NCBI RefSeq assembly: GCF_032598785.1
Contig: NZ_CP102984.1
Origin: Terrisporobacter petrolearius
GTDB taxonomy: Bacteria; Bacillota; Clostridia; Peptostreptococcales; Peptostreptococcaceae
Reading direction: 5' to 3' (one strand)
DNA length: 64,000 nucleotides
The position numbers were made by a program, and so were the translations under genes. The notes below the pieces were generated by a model, which was not told the DNA's origin, did no database searches, and was given only the letters and a program-made list of their open reading frames with translations. This document shows positions 54,713 through 62,806 of this stretch, piece after piece. Position 1 is the stretch's first letter. Each line of letters starts with the position of its first letter.

Positions 54713-55201
54713 CTATATATTAACATACAGAATTTTATTTCCACAATCATTTATAAATTTTATCATATCATTATAACTTATAAAAACTGTGGAAGTATTT
54801 ACATTGGGATGAACTCCAATAATGTTTTGATTTTTTAAGTCATCATCTATTATCACATTTACGCAGTGGTTCTCATCATTGATTATACCTAGGGGAGTAA
54901 CAGCGCCTTTTAATAAATTTAGATGCTGATCTAATCGTTCCTCTGAAGCAAAACTTAGAGCACTAGATTGAATTTGTGATCTTATTGATTTCAAATCTGC
55001 TTTTTTATCTCCCTTTAGTACTACAAGATAATGACTTTTCCCATTGGAGTTTTTTAAAAAAAGATTTTTAACTATATGCCCTTTTTCCTCTAAATTAAGG
55101 TTTTCCATCTCTTCAATAGTATAAACAGGAGGATGATCTACTAATTTATATTTAATATTTAGTTCATCTAATTTCTTCAAAACTTTTTCTTTTTTATCCA
55201 T
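54713..55201 (-). CDS. ProX/YbaK-type aminoacyl-tRNA deacylase
   Basis: A 162-residue free-standing editing protein that hydrolyses mischarged tRNA, probably Ala- or Cys-tRNA-Pro. Typical elements are YKLVDHPPVYTIEE at the N-terminus, IVKNLFLKN, YLVVLKGDKKADLK with the conserved Lys, and GAVTPLGIINDENHCVNVIID. This matches the PrdX/ProXp group, often found near proline metabolism in Peptostreptococcaceae. A ribosome site AAGGAGAAATAT lies before ATG. Divergent from the alaX fragment, also an editing gene. Confidence 0.88.
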   Translation of the reverse strand: MDKKEKVLKKLDELNIKYKLVDHPPVYTIEEMENLNLEEKGHIVKNLFLKNSNGKSHYLVVLKGDKKADLKSIRSQIQSSALSFASEERLDQHLNLLKGAVTPLGIINDENHCVNVIIDDDLKNQNIIGVHPNVNTSTVFISYNDMIKFINDCGNKILYVNI

Positions 55202-55349
55202 ATATTTCTCCTTATTTAAACAGTTTATTTAAATTATAGTCATAGTTAAAAGCTTTGCATAAGAAAAACTATTAAATTAATAATTTTATAGTTATAATTA
55301 ACTAATAATGCTAAAAATAAACAATAAATAAATTGAAATGGAGATAAAA

Positions 55350-55565
55350 ATGGAAAAGTTATTTTATGATGATTCATATATTAAAAGTTTTATTGCTGAA
55401 ATAGAAGAAGTTAAAGAAGTGGATAATAAGTATCATGTTATGTTAAATAAAACAGCTTTTTTCCCAGGTGGAGGAAGCAAAGTTATTGCCCAAGGTGGAG
55501 GAAAAAATAATAATAATTTAACCTCATTATTTGATTATGTAAAAATCAAAATAAGATCAATGTAG
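55350..55565 (+). pseudogene. internally deleted alaX (alanyl-tRNA editing protein)
   Basis: A 71-codon frame. Residues 1-43 match the N-terminus of AlaX/AlaRS-like editing proteins (KLFYDDSYIKSF ... KTAFFPGGG). After the GGG the sequence jumps to what looks like the extreme C-terminal DHHA1 end (GGSKVIAQGGGKNNNNL, then LFDYVK). The whole HxxxH-containing editing core is missing. The frame stays open, as if two GGTGGAGGA-like repeats had recombined. GGAGATAAAA precedes ATG, so a short peptide may be made, but it cannot be an editing enzyme. Confidence 0.75.
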
Positions 55566-55667
55566 CATTAAATTATTATTATGAAATAACTTATTATTTG
55601 AAAAGATGTCAAATATTAAGTATAATAAGAAGTTGAATGAAAAAACAACTATGAAAGGACCATAAAT

Positions 55668-56786
55668 ATGAAGAAAGAACTATTTAATGGTAAAAGACTT
55701 AAAATAGCTAGAGTATATAGAGGAAAAACTATAGATCAAGTATCTAAGGAAACAAATATAAATAAAAAAGATATATTAGCTTTTGAGGAAAATAAGTATA
55801 AACCAACAGTGGAAAATGCATTAAAATTATCAAATGTACTACATTTTCCCAGAGATTATTTCTATAGAAATGAAAATATAAAAGTAAATGTAGAATCAGC
55901 TCATTTTAATCCACAATCAACTATACAAAGAAGTGAAGAGATTTCATACAGAGAAAAATTAGTAATGATACACAAACTTTACTTGTTCTTTGAAAACTAT
56001 ATTCAGTTTCCAGAATTACAACTTCCAGACAACTTAAATAAAAATTTATCTATGGAAGAATTGGCCGACAGATGTAGGGAATTCTATGAATTAGGTGAAG
56101 AAACTTTAATAAATATGGTGTCATTTATGGAAGCTATAGGAGTAGTAATTACTGCCATGAATATAGATAGAAGAGGAGCTTCTCCATATTCTCAAAAACA
56201 AAGTATAGATGGAAAAGAAAAATATATAGTATCTTTAGGACACGATAAAAATTCTTTAGCTCTTAGAAATTACGACCTAGCTTATGAATTTTCATTTATA
56301 ATAAGCAATGAGTTAAATATACCAGCTAAAAGATTTAATAAAGATGACTTTGCATCTGCTCTTTTATTACCAAGAAACAAATTAATAGAAGAATTAGACA
56401 ACCCTAATGAATTAGAATCTTATTTAGAAGTTAAATCTAAGTTTATGGTACCACTTACTATAATTTTATATAGATCATATGCATTAGGATTAATCAATTA
56501 TAAAAAATATAATTATTTAGTGAACGAAATAAGCAAAAATGGATGGCATAAAGAAGAGCCTTTGGACAATGTTAAAGCAACTCATCCAACTTGCCTTAGA
56601 AAAGCGTATAAATTACTACTAGATAACAACATAGTAAGTAAAAATACATTAATGGAAAAGCTATATAATGAAAATATGATTTTGTATGGTGATGATTTGG
56701 AAAAACTAATGGGACTTAAAGAAGGTTCTCTAGCTGATAAAAAAGATGTAAAAGTTCTAAGTTTTAATAACAAAAATAATAAATAA
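55668..56786 (+). CDS. XRE-family HTH regulator with degenerate ImmA/IrrE-like domain
   Basis: 372 residues. HTH (about 8-62: RLKIARVYRGKTIDQVSKET), then a domain aligned with ImmA/IrrE metallopeptidases (about 140-290). The zinc motif HExxH is degraded: LAYEFSFII has Tyr and Phe at the two His positions, so no peptidase activity is expected. The C-terminal helical part (about 300-372) is of unknown role. GAAAGGA precedes ATG. Probably a DNA-binding regulator with a non-catalytic sensor domain. No phage or conjugative genes are nearby. Confidence 0.8.
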   Translation: MKKELFNGKRLKIARVYRGKTIDQVSKETNINKKDILAFEENKYKPTVENALKLSNVLHFPRDYFYRNENIKVNVESAHFNPQSTIQRSEEISYREKLVMIHKLYLFFENYIQFPELQLPDNLNKNLSMEELADRCREFYELGEETLINMVSFMEAIGVVITAMNIDRRGASPYSQKQSIDGKEKYIVSLGHDKNSLALRNYDLAYEFSFIISNELNIPAKRFNKDDFASALLLPRNKLIEELDNPNELESYLEVKSKFMVPLTIILYRSYALGLINYKKYNYLVNEISKNGWHKEEPLDNVKATHPTCLRKAYKLLLDNNIVSKNTLMEKLYNENMILYGDDLEKLMGLKEGSLADKKDVKVLSFNNKNNK

Positions 56787-56795
56787 TTAATAACA

Positions 56796-56832
56796 AGAGA
56801 GTATCAATAATCAATAATTGATACTCTTTTTT
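56796..56832. terminator. bidirectional terminator
   Basis: Stem AGAGTATCAAT (56798-56808) / ATTGATACTCT (56817-56827) followed by T6; between convergent genes. Confidence 0.87.
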
Positions 56833-56834
56833 AT

Positions 56835-57317
56835 TTAGTCATATTTTTTATAGAATTGTACTTTATAAGCTATTTCATTTTCTAAGTCTATTAAAAATTC
56901 TATATTAATATCATCAATATGAACTACATGTTTATTACATTCTTTCTCCGGTGTATTATCGTCGAAATGTTTAACTATGTAAACATGATTAATACAACTG
57001 GATTCATTTAATTCCTTTAGCCATCCAATGTAATTATATATAGTTTTATAAATAGAATTTAAATACAATTGTCTTTTGTGAGGCGTACTTAAATATTTTG
57101 TATTTATTTCACCACGACCATATCCAAGGGGAGTGGCACAATCACAATATTCATTTGTTAATCTAAAAAAAATATAATCATCATGTGATTTTTTTACAGG
57201 AAACAAAGCACATGATTCAAACGTATAATCTATGGGAATGTTGTATTTTAATGATATTGATATAAATTTTTCATTATAATCTTTTTTATTAACAGCCCCA
57301 TATAAAAAGTCACACAT
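56835..57317 (-). CDS. conserved-looking protein of unknown function
   Basis: A 160-residue soluble protein not matched to any family I know. It contains several Cys and His residues (FESCALFPVKKSHDDY, NEYCDCATPLGYGRGE, ESSCINHVYIVKHFDD), which could bind a metal, and a His/Asp-rich C-terminal third. GGTGGTGAAG precedes ATG. It lies 43 bp upstream-to-downstream after the nitrilase gene on the same strand, so they may be co-transcribed. Confidence 0.5.
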   Translation of the reverse strand: MCDFLYGAVNKKDYNEKFISISLKYNIPIDYTFESCALFPVKKSHDDYIFFRLTNEYCDCATPLGYGRGEINTKYLSTPHKRQLYLNSIYKTIYNYIGWLKELNESSCINHVYIVKHFDDNTPEKECNKHVVHIDDINIEFLIDLENEIAYKVQFYKKYD

Positions 57318-57360
57318 TTACTTCACCACCATTAATAAATTAGCTTAATACTTATATTTA

Positions 57361-58185
57361 TTATTTTTCATTTAATTCGTATAAATCTTTTCTTCTATGA
57401 TAAAGTAGAGGGAGTTCTTCTCTCACTTTATCCACATAACTTAAATCGATTGTATAAGTAATTAAGTTTTCTTCTTCTTTTAGCTCTGTAAGAACTTCCC
57501 CAAATGGAGAAACTATTAAAGAATGACCATAAGAAATATAAGAAGAATTATAATCTCTAGCAGGAGAGCATCCAATGGTGAAAACTTGATTATCTATAGC
57601 TCTAGATTTAAACATAATATGCCAATGGGCAGGACCTGTAGTCATATTGAAAGATGCAGGAACTATTATGGCTTTAGCACCTTTATCTACCATAAGTCTT
57701 GAGAGTTCAGGGAATCTAAAATCATAACAAATACATAAGCCTATTTTACCAAATTCTGTGTCGAATACAGTTACCTCATTGCCAGCAGATAGAGTATCTG
57801 ACTCTTTGAACTTTTGTTTATTTTTTATGTCTATATCAAATAAGTGCATTTTTCTATGCTTTCCTATTTTTTCTCCTTTTCTGTTAAAAACATAAGATGT
57901 ATTGTAAATTTTATTTCCTTCTTTTTCTGGGATTGAACCAGCCACTAAATATATATTATTTGTTTTTGATATATTTGATAAGAAATTAAATGATTTACCA
58001 TTTTCACCTTCAGCATAAATGGGGAAATTACATGAAGCATAAGGGCAAGAGAACATTTCTGGCAAAATGACAATATCAGGCCTTTCAATAGAAATCTTTG
58101 ACACTAATTGAGAAGCTTTCATCAGATTTTGTTCTTTATTGTCACAAACTTTCATCTGAATCAGTCCTATTTTTAACTTGCTCAT
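57361..58185 (-). CDS. carbon-nitrogen hydrolase (omega-amidase/Nit-like)
   Basis: A 274-residue nitrilase-superfamily enzyme. The triad is visible: Glu in VILPEMFSCPY, Lys in GKHRKMHLFD and Cys in GLCICYDFRFPEL. It ends with the usual VREELPLLYHRRKDLY region of the omega-amidase branch, which hydrolyses alpha-ketoglutaramate or similar omega-amides. AAAGGAGGTAAA is before ATG. Substrate within the branch cannot be fixed. Confidence 0.88.
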   Translation of the reverse strand: MSKLKIGLIQMKVCDNKEQNLMKASQLVSKISIERPDIVILPEMFSCPYASCNFPIYAEGENGKSFNFLSNISKTNNIYLVAGSIPEKEGNKIYNTSYVFNRKGEKIGKHRKMHLFDIDIKNKQKFKESDTLSAGNEVTVFDTEFGKIGLCICYDFRFPELSRLMVDKGAKAIIVPASFNMTTGPAHWHIMFKSRAIDNQVFTIGCSPARDYNSSYISYGHSLIVSPFGEVLTELKEEENLITYTIDLSYVDKVREELPLLYHRRKDLYELNEK

Positions 58186-58392
58186 ATTTTACCTCCTTTA
58201 AAGCTTAATATATGTTATATTGTGGTATATTTTCTCAAATTAAACAAGTATATCTATAAATTATATAATAGAATTAATTTTATTAGTTGAATTAATAAAC
58301 TTTTTAATATATAATTATAAATAATTAGAATTTTCGAAAAATAATATTATTAAATATTTTATGCCTATAAAAATTAATTTACTATAAAGATT

Positions 58393-58446
58393 AAAAATCA
58401 ACTCTATTGGGGAAAATAAATAAAATTTACCAAGGAGTTGATTTTT
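58393..58446 (+). promoter_or_regulatory. hairpin spanning the msrAB ribosome binding site
   Basis: AAAAATCAACTC (58393-58404) is perfectly complementary to GAGTTGATTTTT (58435-58446). The right arm contains half of the AAGGAG ribosome site and ends one base before the ATG. With its T6 tail it also looks like a terminator. It may hide the ribosome site or attenuate transcription. Confidence 0.65.
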
Positions 58447-58447
58447 T

Positions 58448-59329
58448 ATGGAAAAAACTGCAATGTTTGCAGGGGGATGCTTCTGGTGTATGGTTGAGCC
58501 ATTTGAAAAATTAAAAGGTGTAAAGGAAGTAAAAGTAGGCTATAGTGGAGGTACAAATAAAAATCCAACATTTGAAATAGTTTCAAATGAAGATAGTAAC
58601 CATTATTTAGTTGTAAAAATAACTTATGATGATGAGATTTTAAGCTACAATGAATTACTTGAAGTTTATTTTAATTCTATAGATCCAACTGATGAAGAAG
58701 GTCAATTTGGAGATAAATCGTTTTGCTTTAAAACAGCTATTTTTTACTATGATATTGATCAATGGAGACAGGCTCAAAGGTATATTGAAGATTTAGAAGA
58801 AAATAATATATTTGGTGATTTAATTGCGACTAAATTATATGAAGCTAAAACCTTTTATGAAGCAGAAGACTTTCACCAAAATTTTTATAAAAAAAATCCT
58901 ATATTATACAGAGAATATTTAAGATTTTCTGGAAGATATGAATATTTAAAAAGAAGTTATGCCATGAGGCATTTAAACCAGTTACAATATGAAGTAACAC
59001 AAAATAAATTAAGAGAAAAACCTTTTGAAAATCAATACTGCAATTATTTTAGTGAAGGAGTTTATGTAGATGTATTAGATAATACTCCTTTATTTTCATC
59101 AAAGGATAAAATAAATAAAAACTATGGATGGCCTACATTCTCAAAAGCAATAAACAATAATTTAATAAAGCTTATAAAAGATGAAGAAATAGTAAACAAA
59201 ATTGAAGTGAGAAGTAGAAAAAGTGACATACACCTAGGTTATGTTTTAAATGATACACTGGAAGATTTAAAACATAATATTCTTTCAATTAATTCGGCAG
59301 CTATAAAATTTATACCAGCAAATAAATAA
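58448..59329 (+). CDS. msrA: MsrAB-type methionine sulfoxide reductase with degenerate MsrB half
   Basis: A 293-residue fusion. The MsrA domain (1-about 155) has the catalytic GGCFWC (Cys11) and the AEDFHQNF motif, and should reduce the S-epimer of methionine sulfoxide. The C-terminal domain (about 165-290) aligns with MsrB (GVYVDVLDNTPLFSSKDK, YGWPTFSKAI, SDIHLGYVLND). But the catalytic Cys of the usual R-Y-C-I-N-S-A motif is Ser280 (ILSINSAA), and the His of LGHV is Tyr. MsrB activity is therefore unlikely. AAGGAG lies 10 nt before ATG, within a hairpin. Confidence 0.88.
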   Translation: MEKTAMFAGGCFWCMVEPFEKLKGVKEVKVGYSGGTNKNPTFEIVSNEDSNHYLVVKITYDDEILSYNELLEVYFNSIDPTDEEGQFGDKSFCFKTAIFYYDIDQWRQAQRYIEDLEENNIFGDLIATKLYEAKTFYEAEDFHQNFYKKNPILYREYLRFSGRYEYLKRSYAMRHLNQLQYEVTQNKLREKPFENQYCNYFSEGVYVDVLDNTPLFSSKDKINKNYGWPTFSKAINNNLIKLIKDEEIVNKIEVRSRKSDIHLGYVLNDTLEDLKHNILSINSAAIKFIPANK

Positions 59330-59430
59330 TTTAAAAATACATTGATTATAGAGCTAACTATATTGAAAATACAATTATTGTATGTAATAATTAGATTTAA
59401 TAAAAGAAATAGATAAGGGGGAATTTATCA

Positions 59431-59961
59431 ATGGAAAAACTTACAATAAATCAAGCTATGATTAAAGTAGCAGAAATAGAAAGAAATTATAGATATAAGT
59501 CACCAAATATTATAAATAGAAAAAAAGCGAGCATTACGTATATATTAGAAGCTGACGGAATAAGATTTGATTGTGATGAAAAATTTGATTTTAATAAAGA
59601 ACTTAATGAACTTATATCCTTATCTAATAATATAGAAAAAATAAAAACAGCTATCGCACATGCAAATAATACTACAGAAATACAAGTACTAGGAGAAATA
59701 ACAACTATTCAAGGTGCTTTAAATAAAGTTAAATTAAAAAGAGAATTAGCCTTTGAATTAGAAGCATTATTGCAAAATGTGAAGGTTAGTAAAGAGAGAA
59801 AAGTAGATGCGGCAGCAACTTCTGTATATTATAAAGTTACAGAATTAAATTTTGGAAGAGAAGATATGGAAAAATTAATAGATAATCTAAATAGAGAAGT
59901 AATAGAGTTAGAAGTAGCTATTAATAAAGCTAACAATGAAACTTATATAGATATTGATTAG
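59431..59961 (+). CDS. helical protein of unknown function
   Basis: 176 residues, strongly charged, mostly helical with heptad-like leucines in the second half (LKRELAFELEALLQNVKVSK). It looks like a coiled-coil cytoplasmic protein. AGGGGGAA precedes ATG. No recognised domain and no informative neighbours; monocistronic. Confidence 0.5.
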   Translation: MEKLTINQAMIKVAEIERNYRYKSPNIINRKKASITYILEADGIRFDCDEKFDFNKELNELISLSNNIEKIKTAIAHANNTTEIQVLGEITTIQGALNKVKLKRELAFELEALLQNVKVSKERKVDAAATSVYYKVTELNFGREDMEKLIDNLNREVIELEVAINKANNETYIDID

Positions 59962-60194
59962 TTTATTATGGTGTGGATGTAAATACCATACTTATAATAA
60001 AATATGCTTAGATGGATAAAAATATTGTACATAAGTGTTTTAAATAACTATGAGGTAGTTATAATTATATAGGATTTTATATTTTACAACTTACAACTAA
60101 AATATTAATTACAATTCAACCTTATAAATAACGATTAAAACATTTAGAAAAAGAGAATTAAAAATAAACTAAAGATAAATCCATCTAATGCATA

Positions 60195-60230
60195 TAAAGG
60201 ACATCATAAAATATTATGATGTCCTTATTT
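60195..60230. terminator. rho-independent terminator
   Basis: Stem TAAAGGACATCATAA / TTATGATGTCCTTA with a 4-nt loop; may serve the convergent broken gene as well. Confidence 0.85.
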
Positions 60231-60240
60231 ATTGCAAAAA

Positions 60241-60368
60241 TTATTCTTTTTCCCAAGCGATAATTACAAAATCTTTACCAGTTTCTTTTTTACTTCAGCT
60301 TCTGCTTTTTTTATTGCAGCCTCTTCAATTTTTGTAATAGATGCTATTTGATAATTATTTTCAGCCAT
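60241..60368 (-). pseudogene. small frame-shifted gene (about 43 residues)
   Basis: From ATG 60368 the frame reads MAENNYQIASITKIEEAAIK, then KAEAEVKKKLVKIL and a stop (34 residues). Dropping or adding a base in the A run near 60290 restores a longer end, KETGKDFVIIAWEKE, followed by TAA at 60243-60241, just before the terminator. The repaired protein would be small, charged and helical. No family recognised. Could be a sequencing homopolymer error. Confidence 0.45.
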
Positions 60369-60577
60369 AGTCAATCTTCCATAAAAACTATATTTTTAAT
60401 AGTATATGAAAAATTAAAAATATAATTAGTGAACTTTTACAAAAAAAACTAAAATTAAAATTTTATAAGATTTTTTTAATTAATATGTTTAAAATTAAAT
60501 GAAATTAAGATAAGATATTAATAAATGGATAATTATGGTGAATTTATAGAGTAAAAACTAAGTTTGTGGGGGGAGAA

Positions 60578-61627
60578 ATGATTAATAAAAAAAATAAATA
60601 TGCAATAGCAGCATTATCAGCCACATCTGCAATTTGCGCCTTAGGAACAAGCAATATATACGCAGACTCCAAGACTGGAGAGGTTACAGCGCATTCACTT
60701 AATGTTAGAAGTGGACCATCAACATCATATAATGCTATAGGTGGACTTAGTAAAGGAGATAAGGTTGATATTTTATCTTCAAAAGATGGTTGGTATAAAA
60801 TTAAGTATAAAAGTAAAGATGGATGGGTAAGTGGAGATTACATTACTACAAAAGGTTCTTCAAATAATTCATCTACTACAGGTAAAAAGCTTGTATCAAC
60901 TTGGGGTGTGAATGTAAGAACAGGTGGCTCAACTAAGTATAAAATAATAGGATATATTAAAAAAAATAGTACAGTAGAGATGCTTGGCGTTGCAAGTACA
61001 GGGTGGTATAAAGTTAAATTAAGTGATGGAACTATAGGGTATTCTAGTAATAAATATTTAAAAGAGAATAATGGTAATTCAGGCAATAATTCCAATGATT
61101 CAAATAATAATGTTACAGTTATAGATAGTTTAATAGCTACTGCGAATTTAAACGTTAGAAGTGGAACATCTACATCAAATAGCATTATAGGAATAGTTTA
61201 TAAAGGTGATAAAGTAAGTATAGTTGAACGTACTAATAATAATTGGTATAAAGTCAAGTTATCCAATGGAAAAATCGGTTATTGTTCTTCTGCTTATCTA
61301 AAATCACAAGATGAATTAGATTCAGCAACTAACAAACCAGGAAGTTCTAATGACATATCGTATAGCATGCAAGTTAAAGCATATGCTTATTGCACCGGAA
61401 CTATAACAGCTACAGGTACAAAACCTATATTCGGTAAAACTATAGCTGTAGATCCGACTATTATTCCTTATGGGACCAGAGTATACATACCAGAATTTGA
61501 TAAAACTTTTATTGCAGAAGACTGCGGTGGAGGAATAAAAGGGAATAAAATTGACATTTATATGAATACAGAAAAAGAGTGCTTGAACTGGGGAGTGCAA
61601 AATATAACAATATACATTTTGAAATAA
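60578..61627 (+). CDS. secreted protein with three SH3b domains and a C-terminal 3D domain
   Basis: 349 residues. Signal peptide 1-about 30 ending near NIYADS. Three bacterial SH3 repeats follow (each with LNVRSGPSTSYNAIG/VNVRTGGSTKYKIIG/LNVRSGTSTSNSIIG), separated by Ser/Asn-rich linkers. The last 85 residues form a 3D (Asp-Asp-Asp) domain with IAVDPTIIPYGTRVYIPEF and EDCGGGIKGNKIDIYM, related to lytic transglycosylase/resuscitation-type folds. It should act on peptidoglycan. ATG 60578 follows GGGGGGAG; the GTG at 60566 is within that region. Confidence 0.9.
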   Translation: MINKKNKYAIAALSATSAICALGTSNIYADSKTGEVTAHSLNVRSGPSTSYNAIGGLSKGDKVDILSSKDGWYKIKYKSKDGWVSGDYITTKGSSNNSSTTGKKLVSTWGVNVRTGGSTKYKIIGYIKKNSTVEMLGVASTGWYKVKLSDGTIGYSSNKYLKENNGNSGNNSNDSNNNVTVIDSLIATANLNVRSGTSTSNSIIGIVYKGDKVSIVERTNNNWYKVKLSNGKIGYCSSAYLKSQDELDSATNKPGSSNDISYSMQVKAYAYCTGTITATGTKPIFGKTIAVDPTIIPYGTRVYIPEFDKTFIAEDCGGGIKGNKIDIYMNTEKECLNWGVQNITIYILK

Positions 61628-61653
61628 AAGCTAAGTTTATCTTGGCTTTTTTT
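61626..61653 (+). terminator. rho-independent terminator
   Basis: Stem AAAAGCTAAG / CTTGGCTTTT with a 5-nt loop and T run. Confidence 0.82.
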
Positions 61654-62004
61654 ATGTGAAAATATATATTATTATTCTTAATATAGTTTGTAGGAAAATT
61701 ACAATTTGAGACATGAGAAAATGTTTACAAAATGTAAATTAAAAGTTACAAAGAATAAAAAAGTAAAAAAAGATTTATTTTAGAATGATATTTATAAAAC
61801 TATTGCAAATACTTATATGTAGGCTTATGTAAAAAATGGAAAATATGTATTTATGTTACTAGTTTGTAACTTTTTTCTCAAAAAGACTTTAAAAAGTTAC
61901 TAAAATGTAATACTATATATGTATAGCAATAATAAAACATACATTAAAGACGAAATAATTTTCAGTGAGAAAACAACCTTAAAAATTAATATAGGGGGAA
62001 ATAT
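61654..62004. promoter_or_regulatory. long leader/intergenic region of the second SH3-3D gene
   Basis: 350 bp of AT-rich DNA with many short runs of TTAC/GTAA words. The 16-mer AAAAAGACTTTAAAAA at 61880-61895 recurs exactly at 62011-62026, inside the start of the next gene. Contains TATATAT-like promoters but none clearly paired. No ORF. Confidence 0.45.
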
Positions 62005-62562
62005 ATGTTTAAAAAGACTTTAAAAATTACTGCCATAGTAGGAGCATTAGTAATGACTATGGGTATAATAAAGCCGATAGAGGCAGACGCTGCAACTATA
62101 AATGCAACAGCAACAGCAACAATTAATGTTAGATCTGGAGCTTCAACTAAATATAAATCAATAGGAAAAATTAAAAAAGGAACAAAAGTAAAAATAATTT
62201 CTACTAAAAATGGATGGCACAAAGTTAAGTATAGCAATAAAACAGGTTGGTCTAGTGTAAAATATATAAAAAAATCAAGTTCATCTTCAAATGTTAAGAA
62301 GAGAATAACAGTTAAAGCGTATGCATATACAGGTGGAGGATATACGGCTACAGGAACTAAGGCAAAGTATGGAACTTTAGCAGTAGATCCAAAGGTTATA
62401 CCTTATGGGACAAAAGTATATATAAAAGAATTGGATAAAGTATTCACAGCAGAAGACTGTGGTGGAGGAATAAAAGGAAATAAAATTGATATATATATGA
62501 ATTCCTCATCGGCTTGTAACAAGTGGGGAGTTAAAACAATAACATTACAAATATTAAAATAA
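62005..62562 (+). CDS. secreted SH3b-3D domain protein
   Basis: 185 residues: signal peptide (1-about 27, ending IEADAA), one SH3b domain (about 35-90, INVRSGASTKYKSIGKIKKG), a short Ser-rich linker and a 3D domain (about 100-185) with LAVDPKVIPYGTKVYIKEL and EDCGGGIKGNKIDIYM. A shorter relative of the protein encoded at 60578. Presumably a cell-wall enzyme. AGGGGGAAATAT precedes ATG. Confidence 0.9.
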   Translation: MFKKTLKITAIVGALVMTMGIIKPIEADAATINATATATINVRSGASTKYKSIGKIKKGTKVKIISTKNGWHKVKYSNKTGWSSVKYIKKSSSSSNVKKRITVKAYAYTGGGYTATGTKAKYGTLAVDPKVIPYGTKVYIKELDKVFTAEDCGGGIKGNKIDIYMNSSSACNKWGVKTITLQILK

Positions 62563-62590
62563 AAGCAAGGCTTAGCCTTGTTTTTATTTT
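62563..62590 (+). terminator. rho-independent terminator
   Basis: AAGCAAGGCTTAGCCTTG hairpin followed by T5ATTTT. Confidence 0.85.
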
Positions 62591-62598
62591 TTACATGG

Positions 62599-62690
62599 CG
62601 CTCATGCAGTGGCTTAAAGCGATAGCAAGATGATTTGCCAACACTCTGCTCAAAGGCATCTCGTTGGCGACATGAGCGAAGCGAATTTTT
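62599..62690. repeat. structured GC-richer repeat element, copy 3
   Basis: Outer arms CGCTCATG (62599-62606) and CATGAGCG (62671-62678) pair; inner arms GCCAAC (62637-62642) and GTTGGC (62663-62668) pair as well. Ends with GCGAAGCGAATTTTTT. Shares GTTGG-G-CATGAG and GAATTTT with the elements at 8350 and 27449. Much higher in G+C than the surroundings. Confidence 0.6.
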
Positions 62691-62806
62691 TATAAAAATA
62701 TATATTATAAAATAAATAATTTAATATAGGAACAATATAATTAATTTGTCATATAATATATTGTAAATAACTTTATAATAAAATTATTGTATAGGAGATG
62801 TATCAT

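Larger units (their letters stand above)
59962..60577. other. gene-poor intergenic stretch
   Basis: About 615 bp. Contains a small hairpin near 59968-59991 (TATGGT/ACCATA), a strong terminator at 60195-60230, a frame-broken small gene at 60241-60368, and AT-rich DNA with the promoter for the secreted SH3-3D gene. Nothing else supported. Confidence 0.5.

Noticed and set aside
61322..61600. Minus-strand frame opposite the 3D domain of the first SH3-3D gene
   Set aside because: Shadow of a strongly supported secreted protein gene; Cys/Ser/Phe-rich composition is an artefact of the antisense frame.
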